Positions 6,181 through 14,044 of a stretch of DNA of 24,949 nt are shown here, one piece after another; position 1 is the first letter of the stretch; every line of letters starts with the position of its first letter. The notes beneath the pieces were generated by a model. The model saw only the letters and a list, made by a program, of their open reading frames with translations. It searched no databases and was not told the DNA's origin. A program made the translations under genes and the position numbers. This DNA is from SCUN01 sp964343975. GTDB lineage: Bacteria; Acidobacteriota; Vicinamibacteria; Vicinamibacterales; SCN-69-37. Location: the NCBI GenBank assembly GCA_964343975.1, contig CAYFLU010000026.1:1-24949 (forward strand). The letters run 5' to 3'.

Positions 6181-8679
6181 TTACTCGTAGCGGAGCGCCT
6201 TCATCGGATCGATGCGCGACGCGCGCACTGCGGGGATCAGGCCGGCGAGCATCGCAATCGCCGCCAGCAGCACGGCGCCCACGTAGACCCAGGGATCGCG
6301 TCCCTGCATCTTGTAGAGCAGCGACTCGATCGACCGCGCCACGTAGTAGACGATCGCCGTGCCGGCGGCCGCACCGGCGAGCGTCATCCAGCCGACCTGC
6401 TTCAGCACGAGCCCCCGCACACGCGCGGGTGCGGCGCCGAGCGCCATGCGCAGGCCGAACTCGCGCGTGCGCTGCGTGACCGTGTAGGCGAGCACACCGT
6501 AGAGACCGATCGCGGCCAGGAGCGTGGCCAGCACGGCGAACGACATCGCGAGCGTGCTGATCATCCGATCGATCGCCGTGTTGTCCTTCACCTGATCCGT
6601 CATCGTCCGCAGATCCTGCACCGGCAGGTTGCGGTCGAGCCCGCGCATCACACGGCGCACCGCGTCGAATGCCTCGGCGGAGCCGAGGCTCGAGCGCACG
6701 TAGAACGTCATGTCGCCGAGTTGATCGTCCTGCGCATACGGCGTGAAGAAGAGTGGCGGCACGTCGCCCTTGACCTCGCTGTACTTCGCGTCGGCGACGA
6801 GGCCGATGATCTCGGTGTCGAGCGGGTCGGTGCCGCGGCCGCTCGACATCAGCTTGCCGACCGCGTCGCGCCCGAGCTTGAACTTCTTCGCGAACGCTTC
6901 GTTGACGACGGCCACTTTGGCGGCGCCTTTGGTATCGGCGCGTGAGAATTCACGGCCGGTGATGAGCGGCACGCCCATCGTCTTGAAGTACCCGACGCCC
7001 ACTTCGTTGAGGCGCGAGTTGTTGTCGACGTCCGGGCCTTTGGGGAAGCCCTGCACCTGAACGTCCGTGCCCCAGTTGTCGTGCGCGAGCACCGGCACGA
7101 GCGAAGCGGTCACGGCCGTCACGCCGGGAATCGCTTGCAGTTGTTCCTCCGCCTGCTGGAAGTAGGTGAGCGCTCGCTCCGGCGTGTAGCCGTTCAGGCG
7201 CGGCGACACCGCGAAGGTCAGGAGGTTGTCGGTGCGGAGGCCGAGGTCGGTCTTCGACACGTTCATCAGGCTCTTGGCGAAGAGCCCGGCGCAGATGAGG
7301 AGCGCCGTCGAGAGCGTGATCTGCAGCGTGACCAGCGCCCAGCGGAAGCGATTCGCGCGGCGTGTGCCGGAGGGCTGCCCCGACACGCCCTTCAGCGTCG
7401 ACGCCAGGTCGGGCCGCGTGCTGTGGAGGGCGGGGAAGAGACCGAAGAGGAGTCCGGTCAGGACCGACAGGCCGGCGGCGAAGAGCACGATCGACGGCTC
7501 GATGGTGAATGTCATGGTGGCGGTGGCATCGCTCGGCAGGAGCGACCAGATGAACTGCAGCGTGCCTTTGGCCACGAGCAGGCCGGCGAGGCCGCCCATG
7601 AGCGCGAGCACGCACGACTCGACGAGCAGCTGCCAGATGAGCTGGCTGCGGCTCGCGCCGATCGAGAGGCGCACGGCCATTTCGCCGGCGCGCGCCGCCG
7701 AGCGCGCGAGGAGCAGGTTGGCGATGTTCGCGCAGGCGATGAGCAGCACGACGCCGGTGACGCCGAAGAGCATGTTGAGCGGCGTCTGCGCTTCCTTGTG
7801 GAGCGAGCTCTGTCCGCGCGCGCCCGGCTTGACCGTCACCGACTTCGCGCGGAACTTCGCCATCGTCGCGTCGCTCATGCCAGCTTGGAGCGGCGCTTCC
7901 ACCGCGTTGATCACATTGTGGTACCGGGTATTGAGGCCTTCGCGCGCGGTGTCGATTGTGGTGCCGGGCTTCAGGCGCGCGAACAGGTAGATCCAGTAGC
8001 TCTTCCGGTTGTCGAAGCCTTTGAAGGGCGGCTGCAGTTTGCCGCGCATCGTGATCGGCACGAACACCTGCGGGCGCGAGCCGAGCGTCGTGCCTTCGAA
8101 CCCGCGCGGTGCCACGCCGACGATCGTCATCGTCACGCCGTTCACGATCATCGTGTCGTTGAGCACGGCCGGGTTGGCGCCAAAGCGCGTGACCCAGTAG
8201 TCGTGACTCAGCACGACCACGGCGCCGGTGTCGATCGTGCGGTCGTCCTCCGGATCAATGAGCCGGCCGAGGGCCGGGCGCAGGCCGAGCACGCCGAAGT
8301 AGCTGCCTCACACGAACATGCCCTGGCTGTTGAGGGTTTCGCCTTTGTAGGCGAGGTTGGTCCCGAAGCCGCGATGGGCGGCGATGCCGGTGAACACGGC
8401 GCCGTTGTCGCTCTCGAGGTCCTTGAACATCGGGTAGCTGAAGACCTCGTCGCAGTCGCCGGCCTGGCTGCACGACTGCGACCCGGGTTTGGGTCCGCGG
8501 GCGCCGAGGTCGACGAGCTCGGTCGGGCGAGTGACCGGAAGCGGACGGAGCAGCATCTGGTCGAAGAGGGAAAAGATCGCGCTGTTGGCCCCGATGCCGA
8601 ACGCGAGCGAGATCACGGCGACGGACATGACAAACGGCGTACGGAACAACGTCCGGACGGCGAATTTCAGGGTGCGCAT
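6181..8679 (-). pseudogene. ADOP-type MacB/FtsX ABC permease with an in-frame stop
   Basis: One continuous frame of 832 codons encodes an ADOP (acidobacterial duplicated orphan permease)-like protein, interrupted only by TGA at codon 124 (8308-8310). Codons 1-123 begin MRTLKFAVRTLFRTPFVMSVAVISLAFGIG, the usual first TM helix, and enter the MacB periplasmic domain. Directly after the stop come GSYFGVLGLRPALGRLIDPEDD, the rest of that domain, an FtsX block near 304-424 (ACANIANLLLARSAAR) and a second FtsX block near 709-825 (QRTREFGLRMALGA), ending RASRIDPMKALRYE. Family members usually read VSG-x-YF here, so a Ser codon seems to have become TGA. No partner ATPase is nearby, as is normal for orphan permeases. 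If the stop is real, a 123-residue fragment results and internal start at GTG 8292 would be needed for the rest. A sequencing error is a serious alternative. Confidence 0.85.
8308..8310 (-). other. Premature TGA codon in the ADOP permease
   Basis: Read on the minus strand the codons are GGC-ATG-TTC-GTG-TGA-GGC-AGC-TAC-TTC. The frame is the same on both sides (the distance to the terminal stop is a multiple of three) and no other lesion is seen, which fits a single recent substitution or a base-call error. Confidence 0.9.
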
Positions 8680-8720
8680 GGTGTCTGATTGGACGGAGCC
8701 GCGGCCGGATTCGTTGGTGG

Positions 8721-8726
8721 CAAAAT
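8721..8726 (+). promoter_or_regulatory. Possible -10 box (CAAAAT) before the M28 peptidase
   Basis: CAAAAT ends six bases before the ATG at 8733, the same spacing as the better TANNNT boxes at 648 and 2406. It lies in a 53-base divergent intergenic region shared with the ADOP permease. The first base departs from TANNNT, so support is modest. There is a weak GGGG just before ATG but no full Shine-Dalgarno sequence. Confidence 0.25.
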
Positions 8727-8732
8727 ACGGGG

Positions 8733-9689
8733 ATGCGAAGAATCGTTCTCATGCTCGGTGTGGTGGCGCTCATGGCGTCGCCGATGGCGGCGCAGAAGGC
8801 GCGGCCCAGCACGCTCTTCAACAGCCAGGCGCTGCTCGATGACCTCAAGACCTTGTCGTCGGATGCGATGAACGGACGCGCGGTGGGTTCGGCCGACGGC
8901 GCCAAGGCGCGCGCCTACCTCATCGACCGGTTCCAGGCGGTGGGCCTGATGCCGATGGAGCGCAGCTTCGAGCAGCCGTTCACCTTCAAAACGGGCGGCC
9001 GCGGCGGGGCGCCGCAGGTGGAGCGGCAGGGCGTGAATCTGGTCGGCGTGATCGAAGGCTCGATCATGCCCATGCAATATCTGGTGCTGACGGCGCACTA
9101 CGATCATCTGGCGCCGCGCAACGGCGTCGTGATGAACGGCGCGGACGACAACGCGTCGGGCGCGGCCGCCCTCATCGCCGTCGCCGAGTACTTCAAGAAG
9201 CACACGCCGAAGGCGTCGATCATCATCGTGGCGTGTGACGGCGAAGAGGCGGGGCTGCAGGGGGCCAAGGCGTTCGTGGCTGCGCCGCCGGTGCCGCGCG
9301 CCTCGATCCTCGCGAACCTGAACCTCGACATGATCGGGCGCGATCCGGACGACAAGCTATTTGCCGTTGGCACGAAGCTGAACCCGCAGCTCGCGCCCAT
9401 GATCGAAGCGGTCGCCAAGACGGCGCCGGTGAAACTACTCATCGGCCATGACGACCCGGCCGACAAGAAGCTCGACGACTGGACCCGCGACTCGGACCAC
9501 TACGCGTTCTGGGACGCCTGGAAGCTGCCGTTCATCTACCTCGGCGTCGAAGACGAGGGGCAGCACCACAAGCCGACCGACGACTACGAGACGATGTCGC
9601 ACGATTTCTATGTGCGTGCCGTGGAGACCTCGATCCAGGTCCTGCAGTACTTCGATGCGCACCGCGAGGCGCTGGCCCCGAAGAAGTAG
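8733..9689 (+). CDS. Secreted M28-family zinc aminopeptidase
   Basis: This is a 318-residue protein with a signal peptide (MRRIVLMLGVVALMASPMAAQ, cleavage near 20-21), so it acts in the periplasm or outside. All the M28 two-zinc site elements are visible: AHYDHL with H122, GADDNASG with D138 as bridging Asp, CDGEEAG with E171 as the general base and E172 as a ligand, NLDMIGR with D199, and HHKPTDD with H279. The length is that of a single catalytic domain without PA or C-terminal extras. The family removes N-terminal residues from peptides or acts on related dipeptides; the specificity cannot be read here. It is divergent from the ADOP gene and probably transcribed alone. Confidence 0.93.
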   Translation: MRRIVLMLGVVALMASPMAAQKARPSTLFNSQALLDDLKTLSSDAMNGRAVGSADGAKARAYLIDRFQAVGLMPMERSFEQPFTFKTGGRGGAPQVERQGVNLVGVIEGSIMPMQYLVLTAHYDHLAPRNGVVMNGADDNASGAAALIAVAEYFKKHTPKASIIIVACDGEEAGLQGAKAFVAAPPVPRASILANLNLDMIGRDPDDKLFAVGTKLNPQLAPMIEAVAKTAPVKLLIGHDDPADKKLDDWTRDSDHYAFWDAWKLPFIYLGVEDEGQHHKPTDDYETMSHDFYVRAVETSIQVLQYFDAHREALAPKK

Positions 9690-9705
9690 CGCAGATGCCG
9701 TGCAG

Positions 9706-9721
9706 ATGAACGATCGTTAAT
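9706..9721. repeat. Imperfect 16-bp palindrome upstream of the cytochrome gene
   Basis: AACGATCGTT (9709-9718) is a perfect 10-bp palindrome, extended by two further pairs after one mismatch to 9706-9721. It lies 17 bases after the M28 stop and about 70 bases before the cytochrome gene. It could be an operator or part of a promoter; there is no other evidence. Confidence 0.25.
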
Positions 9722-9789
9722 GTTCCCCAAGAGGACACGACAGGCTGGAACGGAGTGTGCAATAGCGAACACCAGAGGTCCGTTCGCGC

Positions 9790-10179
9790 ATGCACACTCG
9801 TCGTCTTCTCTTTCTGGGAGCGTGGCTCGTCGCCACGATCGCCTGCGGGTCCAGTTCGGTCACCTCCCCGTCCAGCCTCGACAGTGTTTCGATCACGCTA
9901 ACTGGCACAGGCGTGACGACTTATACCTACACGGCCAACATCGCGCCGATCCTCAACACGGATTGCATTTCCTGTCACAACGCCAGCAACAAGAATGGCG
10001 GCGTGAACCTCTCGACCTATGCCGGGGTCATGGCCGTGGTCACCGCCGGGAGTGCCAATTCCATTCTGGTCAAGGCCGTGCAGCCGACCGGTCCGATGTA
10101 CAGCGAGCTGTCTGGCAGCCGTACGACCAAGGCCCAGACGATCTACGACTGGGTCGTGAGTAGCAAGGCCGCGCAGTAA
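9790..10179 (+). CDS. Single-heme c-type cytochrome lipoprotein-like protein
   Basis: This 129-residue protein has a short basic, hydrophobic N-terminus (MHTRRLLFLGAWLVATIACG). C19 could be lipidated (TIAC is an imperfect lipobox), followed by a Ser/Thr-rich tether. One CxxCH heme c motif, C59-I-S-C62-H63, sits in YTANIAPILNTDCISCHN, which matches the small cytochrome domain found in Planctomycetes and Acidobacteria. M81 or M103 could be the sixth iron ligand. It should carry electrons at the outer face of the cytoplasmic membrane. It is followed after 78 bases by a 4-TM protein and a Rieske protein on the same strand, which suggests one redox cassette. Confidence 0.75.
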   Translation: MHTRRLLFLGAWLVATIACGSSSVTSPSSLDSVSITLTGTGVTTYTYTANIAPILNTDCISCHNASNKNGGVNLSTYAGVMAVVTAGSANSILVKAVQPTGPMYSELSGSRTTKAQTIYDWVVSSKAAQ

Positions 10180-10257
10180 CGCACGGCGTAAGGCATTTCT
10201 TTGCAGGTAATTCGATAGACTGAAGCGTCCCATTGGGGGACACGGGCGGGCGAGCGT

Positions 10258-10707
10258 ATGTTGGCGGCGTGGAGTGACTTCTATTCGGGTTCGATGGTGT
10301 GGCGGACCCTCATCCAGTTCATGCACATCGGCGGGTTGCTGATCGGGGCCGGCTGCGCGGTGGCCGCCGACCGGATCACGCTTCTGTCGAAGCCCGACGA
10401 TGCGGGCACCATCAAGATCCTGGAGCAGACGCATCGGATCGTGCTGGCGGGCCTTGCCGCGATGTTCCTGAGCGGTGCATTGATGGTGGCCGCCGACTTC
10501 AGCCACTTCATCACCTCCAAGTGGTTCTGGACGAAGATGGGCCTCATTGTGCTGCTGCTCGGCAACGGCGTGCGGCTGTCGCTCGCGGAACAGACCGCGC
10601 GTGAGGGCAATCCGCTCGGCTGGCCGCGCCTGCGCAGCGCCTCGATCCTGTCGATGATTCTCTGGGTGCTCGTCACCCTCTTCGGAGCGATTCTTCCCAA
10701 TGTCTGA
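10258..10707 (+). CDS. Four-helix integral membrane protein of a redox cassette
   Basis: This 149-residue protein has about four transmembrane segments, near residues 14-37, 58-79, 88-108 and 126-147, with short basic loops. I do not recognise a named family with certainty; it resembles small CopD- or cytochrome-b-like membrane proteins. H23 within helix 1, H59 at the start of helix 2 and H83 before helix 3 could bind heme b, but this is inference. Its 3' end overlaps the Rieske gene by eight bases, so the two are translationally coupled. A membrane anchor or quinone-side partner for the Rieske and cytochrome proteins is plausible. The start codon at 10258 follows a GC-rich leader with no clear ribosome site. 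Confidence 0.7.
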   Translation: MLAAWSDFYSGSMVWRTLIQFMHIGGLLIGAGCAVAADRITLLSKPDDAGTIKILEQTHRIVLAGLAAMFLSGALMVAADFSHFITSKWFWTKMGLIVLLLGNGVRLSLAEQTAREGNPLGWPRLRSASILSMILWVLVTLFGAILPNV

Positions 10708-11179
10708 TCAGACTCGTCGCGCGTTCCTGAAGACGTCCTGCTGCCTGGGCGGCGTCGCCTCGGTTGCGGCGATGCTGCCGGTCGATCTGCGTGCTCTGCC
10801 GGTGCACTTCACCGAGGGGCAGCCGACGATGGCGCCGGATGAGCGCGCGTTTCCGATTCCGGCGGGCGACAGCGTCAACATTGATCGGCAGATCAGCCTG
10901 ATCCTCGTGCGTGCGCAGGGGAAGGTCTATGCGTTCTCGCTGATCTGTCCGCATGAACGCGCGGCTGTGAAGTGGGTGCAGGGCGAAGCCCGCTTCATGT
11001 GCACCAAGCACGACTCGAAGTATCAGCCGGACGGCAAGTACGTCGCGGGCCGGTCGACCCGCAACATGGACCGCTTTCCGATCCGCAAGGACGGCGGCAA
11101 CGTGGTCGTGCGCCTCGATGCCGTGTTCCGCTCGGATCTGGACGCGGCGGGCTGGGGCGGCGCCGAAGTCGCGGTGTAG
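10700..11179 (+). CDS. Tat-exported Rieske [2Fe-2S] protein
   Basis: This 159-residue protein begins with a twin-arginine signal, T5-R-R-A-F-L-K11, followed by a mildly hydrophobic region to about residue 33, so it should be folded with its cluster and exported. The Rieske ligands are C83-P-H85 and C101-T-K-H104, separated by the usual 15 residues, followed by DSKYQPDGKYVAGR, the variant of the H-G-S-x-F-D-x-G loop. Its length is close to a minimal Rieske domain, unlike a full cytochrome bc1 Rieske protein with a long stalk. It overlaps the 4-TM gene by eight bases and follows a c-type cytochrome gene, so electron transfer among the three is likely. The terminal acceptor or donor is unknown. 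Confidence 0.9.
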   Translation: MSDQTRRAFLKTSCCLGGVASVAAMLPVDLRALPVHFTEGQPTMAPDERAFPIPAGDSVNIDRQISLILVRAQGKVYAFSLICPHERAAVKWVQGEARFMCTKHDSKYQPDGKYVAGRSTRNMDRFPIRKDGGNVVVRLDAVFRSDLDAAGWGGAEVAV

Positions 11180-11184
11180 GCGCC

Positions 11185-11221
11185 CGGGATCGGGTATCCT
11201 CTCTCCTCTGGGAGGATCCCG
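11185..11221 (+). promoter_or_regulatory. Promoter/leader with -10 TATCCT and SD inside an inverted repeat
   Basis: CGGGATC (11185-11191) pairs with GATCCCG (11215-11221), enclosing TATCCT (11195-11200), a -10-like box, and the ribosome site GGGAGG (11210-11215), which ends five bases before the GTG start. A competing pair ATCCTC (11196-11201) and GAGGAT (11212-11217) would also hide the ribosome site if transcription starts far enough upstream. The arrangement could be an operator around the promoter or RNA-level control. Confidence 0.35.
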
Positions 11222-12567
11222 TGCGCGCATCCGTTCTCGCCTTGGCCGCCGTCATGGCGGTTGGCGCGCTGCCCACCGCAGCGCCCAAGCTCGTATTTAC
11301 CGATACCACCCTCAAGAACGGCCTGAGGGTGATCATCACGGAAGATCATCATGCCCCGGTGTTCTCGCTGGCGCTCAGCTACAACGTCGGCTCCCGCGAC
11401 GAGCGGCCGGGCCGCACCGGCTTCGCGCATCTCTTTGAGCACATGATGTTCAAGGGCTCGCAGAACGTCGGCCCGGGCGAGCACTTCACGCTGATCTTCA
11501 ACAGCGGCGGCAACATGAACGGCACGACCAACGAGGACCGGACGCTCTACTACGAGACGTTGCCGGCCAATCAGCTCGACCTCGCGCTGTTCCTCGAAGC
11601 CGACCGCATGCGCTCGCTCGAGATCACGAAAGAGAACCTCGACAACCAGCGGCAGGCGGTGCAGGAAGAGCGCCGGCTCCGCACCGACAACGTCGCCTAC
11701 GGCAAGTCGGCGGAGCGGTTCGTCGAGCTGGCCTACACGGGCGGCGGCTACAAGCACTCGGTGATCGGCTCGATGGCGGATCTCAGCGCGGCGACGGTCG
11801 AGGACGTGGCCGCCTTTTTCAAGACCTACTACGCGCCGAACAACGCCGTGCTCGTGATTGCAGGCGATGTGAAGTCGACACAGGCGCTTGCCAAGGTGCG
11901 TCAGTACTTCGAAGCGATTCCGTCGCAGCCGGCGCCGCCGGCGCCGGATCTCGCGGGGCCGGCGCAGCGGGCCGAGACGCGCGAGACGCTCACCGACAAC
12001 CTGGCGCGCTTGCCGCGCCTCGACATCGGTTATCACGTGCCGGCGCGCGGCAGCGCCGATGACGAGGCGCTGTCGGTGCTCGCGACAGTGCTGACCGGCG
12101 GCCGCACGTCGCGGACCTACGAGAGCCTGGTGCGGCAGAAGCAGCTGACGACGGGCGTCGGGGCGGGCACGAATGGCCGTCGCGGACCGCAGCTCTTCAT
12201 GATTTCTTCCACCGCGATGCCGGGCAAGTCCATCAACGACCTCGAGCAGGGGATCTACGCCGAGATCGAGCGGCTACAGAAGGAACCGATTGCCGCGTGG
12301 GAACTCGACAAGGCGCGCGCCTCGGCCAAGCGCGGGCTCGTCGCCGGCGCGGGCAGTTCCTTGAACCTCGCGGTGACGCTCGCGGAGAACGCGCAGGCGT
12401 TCAACGATCCGGACCGCGAGTCGGGCGCCTTCGACCGCATTGCCAAGGTCACGGCCGCGGATGTGCAGCGCGTGGCGAAGCAGTATCTCGTGGCGTCGAA
12501 CCGCACGGTGCTCATCACCCAGCCGAAAGCGGCAGGCACGGACGCCGCGCCGAAGGGAGTCCGCTAA
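11221..12567 (+). CDS. M16B zinc metallopeptidase, catalytic subunit
   Basis: The GTG start at 11221 follows a good ribosome site and gives 448 residues with a short signal peptide (RASVLALAAVMAVGALPTAA). An upstream in-frame extension into the Rieske gene is rejected. The inverted zinc motif HxxEH is H70-L-F-E73-H74, with the distal glutamate at E149 or E150 in VQEERR, exactly the 74-76-residue spacing of the family. The second half has the GGRTSRTYESLVRQK strand-helix unit typical of M16B. The start of the next gene, a non-catalytic M16 protein, shares one base with its stop. Together they should form an exported heterodimeric peptidase closing around peptide substrates, as in other bacterial M16 pairs. 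Confidence 0.93.
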   Translation: MRASVLALAAVMAVGALPTAAPKLVFTDTTLKNGLRVIITEDHHAPVFSLALSYNVGSRDERPGRTGFAHLFEHMMFKGSQNVGPGEHFTLIFNSGGNMNGTTNEDRTLYYETLPANQLDLALFLEADRMRSLEITKENLDNQRQAVQEERRLRTDNVAYGKSAERFVELAYTGGGYKHSVIGSMADLSAATVEDVAAFFKTYYAPNNAVLVIAGDVKSTQALAKVRQYFEAIPSQPAPPAPDLAGPAQRAETRETLTDNLARLPRLDIGYHVPARGSADDEALSVLATVLTGGRTSRTYESLVRQKQLTTGVGAGTNGRRGPQLFMISSTAMPGKSINDLEQGIYAEIERLQKEPIAAWELDKARASAKRGLVAGAGSSLNLAVTLAENAQAFNDPDRESGAFDRIAKVTAADVQRVAKQYLVASNRTVLITQPKAAGTDAAPKGVR

Positions 12568-14036
12568 TGCGTCGCGCAGCCATCCACACCGCACTCCTCA
12601 CCGGCACGGCCGCGCTCGTCATCGGCGGCGCGTTGTCGGCCCAACAGGCGGCCACACAGACACAGGCGGTTGTCCTGAAGGGCAAAGCGCCCGTCTCCAA
12701 CGAAGTGCTGCAGGTGAAGTTGCCGCGGCCGGTGGAGGCGGATCTGGCGTTTGGCGCGCACCTCATCCTGCTCGAGGACCATCGCACGCCGCAGATCACG
12801 TTCTCGATCGCGATTCCCGGCGCCGGCGGTTACTACGACGCGGCAGATGCGATCGGCGTGGCCACGGCCACCGCGTCGCTCATGCGCGAGGGCACGACAT
12901 CGCGCACGACGGCGCAGATCTCCGAAGCGCTCGAGACGATGGCGGCGAACGTGAACGTGGGCGCGGGGCTGTCGGGCACCGAGGCGACGGTGGCCGGATC
13001 GAGCCTGACCGAACACTTCCCGGCAACGCTGGCCGTGGCGGCCGACGTGCTGCTGCATCCGACATTCCCCGAAGACGAGCTCGGACGATACAAGCAGCGG
13101 CAAAAGACGTCGATCCTGCAGCAGCGCACGAGCGCGGGCTTCCTCGGCGCCGAGCTCTATCAACGGCTCGTGTTCGGCACGCATCCGGCCGCGCGCGTGT
13201 CGGCGACCGCCGAGCAGGTGGATCGGCTCACGCGTGATCGCCTCGTGGCGTTCCACAAGGCGCACTACACGCCGGAGCGCGCGTTGATCGCCATGTCGGG
13301 TGATATCACGCTCGCCGAGGCCAAGCGCGCCCTCGAAAGCGCGCTCAAGGAGTGGCCGCGCGGCGGCGCAGCGGCGGCCGCGGTCACGGATCCGGCAGCG
13401 ATGGGGCCGGCTCACGTGTCGTTCATCGCGCGACCGGGATCCGTGCAGACGACGCTCATGGTCGGCACGCAGGCGATCTCGCGCACCGATCCCGACTACG
13501 ACGCGTTCCAGGTGATGAACAAGGTGCTCGGCGGCGGTCCGACGGGCCGCCTCTTCACGCACCTGCGCGAAGAGAAGGGCTACACCTACGGCGCCTCGAG
13601 CGGGCTCACGGCCGGACGCTGGAAGGGCGACTGGCTCGCGCAGATGGACGTGCGCACCGAAGTGACGGAGCCGGCGATGCGTGACCTCATGGCCGAAATC
13701 GCGCGGATGCGCGATGAGGTGATGTCGGCGAAGGACCTCGACAACGCGAAGCGATCGCTCATTGCGACCTTCGCCCTCGGCCTCGAGTCGCCGGCCGCCG
13801 TGCTCGGCAACTACCTCACGATCTACTGGTACAAGCTCGCGCCCGACTACTGGGACAAGTACCCGTCACGCGTGAATGCGGTGACGGGGGCGCGCGCGCA
13901 GGAGATCGCGAAGAAGTATCTGGATCCGTCGCGCCTGCAGATTGTCGCCGTCGGTGATCCGAAGGTCGCGGATGTCTTCAAGGCCTACGGCCCGGTGGAT
14001 CTCTACGATGCCACCGGCGCGCCGGTGAAGAAGTAG
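12567..14036 (+). CDS. M16B peptidase-like protein, non-catalytic partner subunit
   Basis: The ATG overlaps the stop of the catalytic subunit by one base (TAATG). The product is 489 residues with a signal peptide (MRRAAIHTALLTGTAALVIGGALSAQ). The M16 fold is clear from FGAHLILLEDHRTPQITFSI, GAGGYYD and the C-half signature GPTGRLFTHLREEKGYTYGASS with its conserved Arg and Tyr. At the place of HxxEH it reads ATASLMREGTTSR: both histidines are gone and the zinc site is absent. This is the usual division of labour in M16B heterodimers: this subunit supplies the R/Y pair that holds the substrate while the neighbour cleaves. It is co-transcribed with the downstream permease, eight bases away. Confidence 0.92.
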   Translation: MRRAAIHTALLTGTAALVIGGALSAQQAATQTQAVVLKGKAPVSNEVLQVKLPRPVEADLAFGAHLILLEDHRTPQITFSIAIPGAGGYYDAADAIGVATATASLMREGTTSRTTAQISEALETMAANVNVGAGLSGTEATVAGSSLTEHFPATLAVAADVLLHPTFPEDELGRYKQRQKTSILQQRTSAGFLGAELYQRLVFGTHPAARVSATAEQVDRLTRDRLVAFHKAHYTPERALIAMSGDITLAEAKRALESALKEWPRGGAAAAAVTDPAAMGPAHVSFIARPGSVQTTLMVGTQAISRTDPDYDAFQVMNKVLGGGPTGRLFTHLREEKGYTYGASSGLTAGRWKGDWLAQMDVRTEVTEPAMRDLMAEIARMRDEVMSAKDLDNAKRSLIATFALGLESPAAVLGNYLTIYWYKLAPDYWDKYPSRVNAVTGARAQEIAKKYLDPSRLQIVAVGDPKVADVFKAYGPVDLYDATGAPVKK

Positions 14037-14044
14037 TTCGCATC

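Noticed and set aside
8308..8310. Selenocysteine or stop-codon reassignment at the TGA
   Set aside because: ADOP permeases have Ser here, not Cys/Sec, no dedicated downstream hairpin stands out, and TGA serves as a normal stop in neighbouring genes.
7081..8688. 535-codon plus-strand frame opposite the ADOP permease
   Set aside because: The composition is that of an antisense shadow (His/Arg/Glu-rich without domains); the opposite strand has unmistakable FtsX segments.
10972..11220. N-terminal extension of the catalytic M16 protein into the Rieske gene
   Set aside because: The added residues are a frame-shifted shadow of the Rieske protein; GTG 11221 has a ribosome site and a signal peptide.
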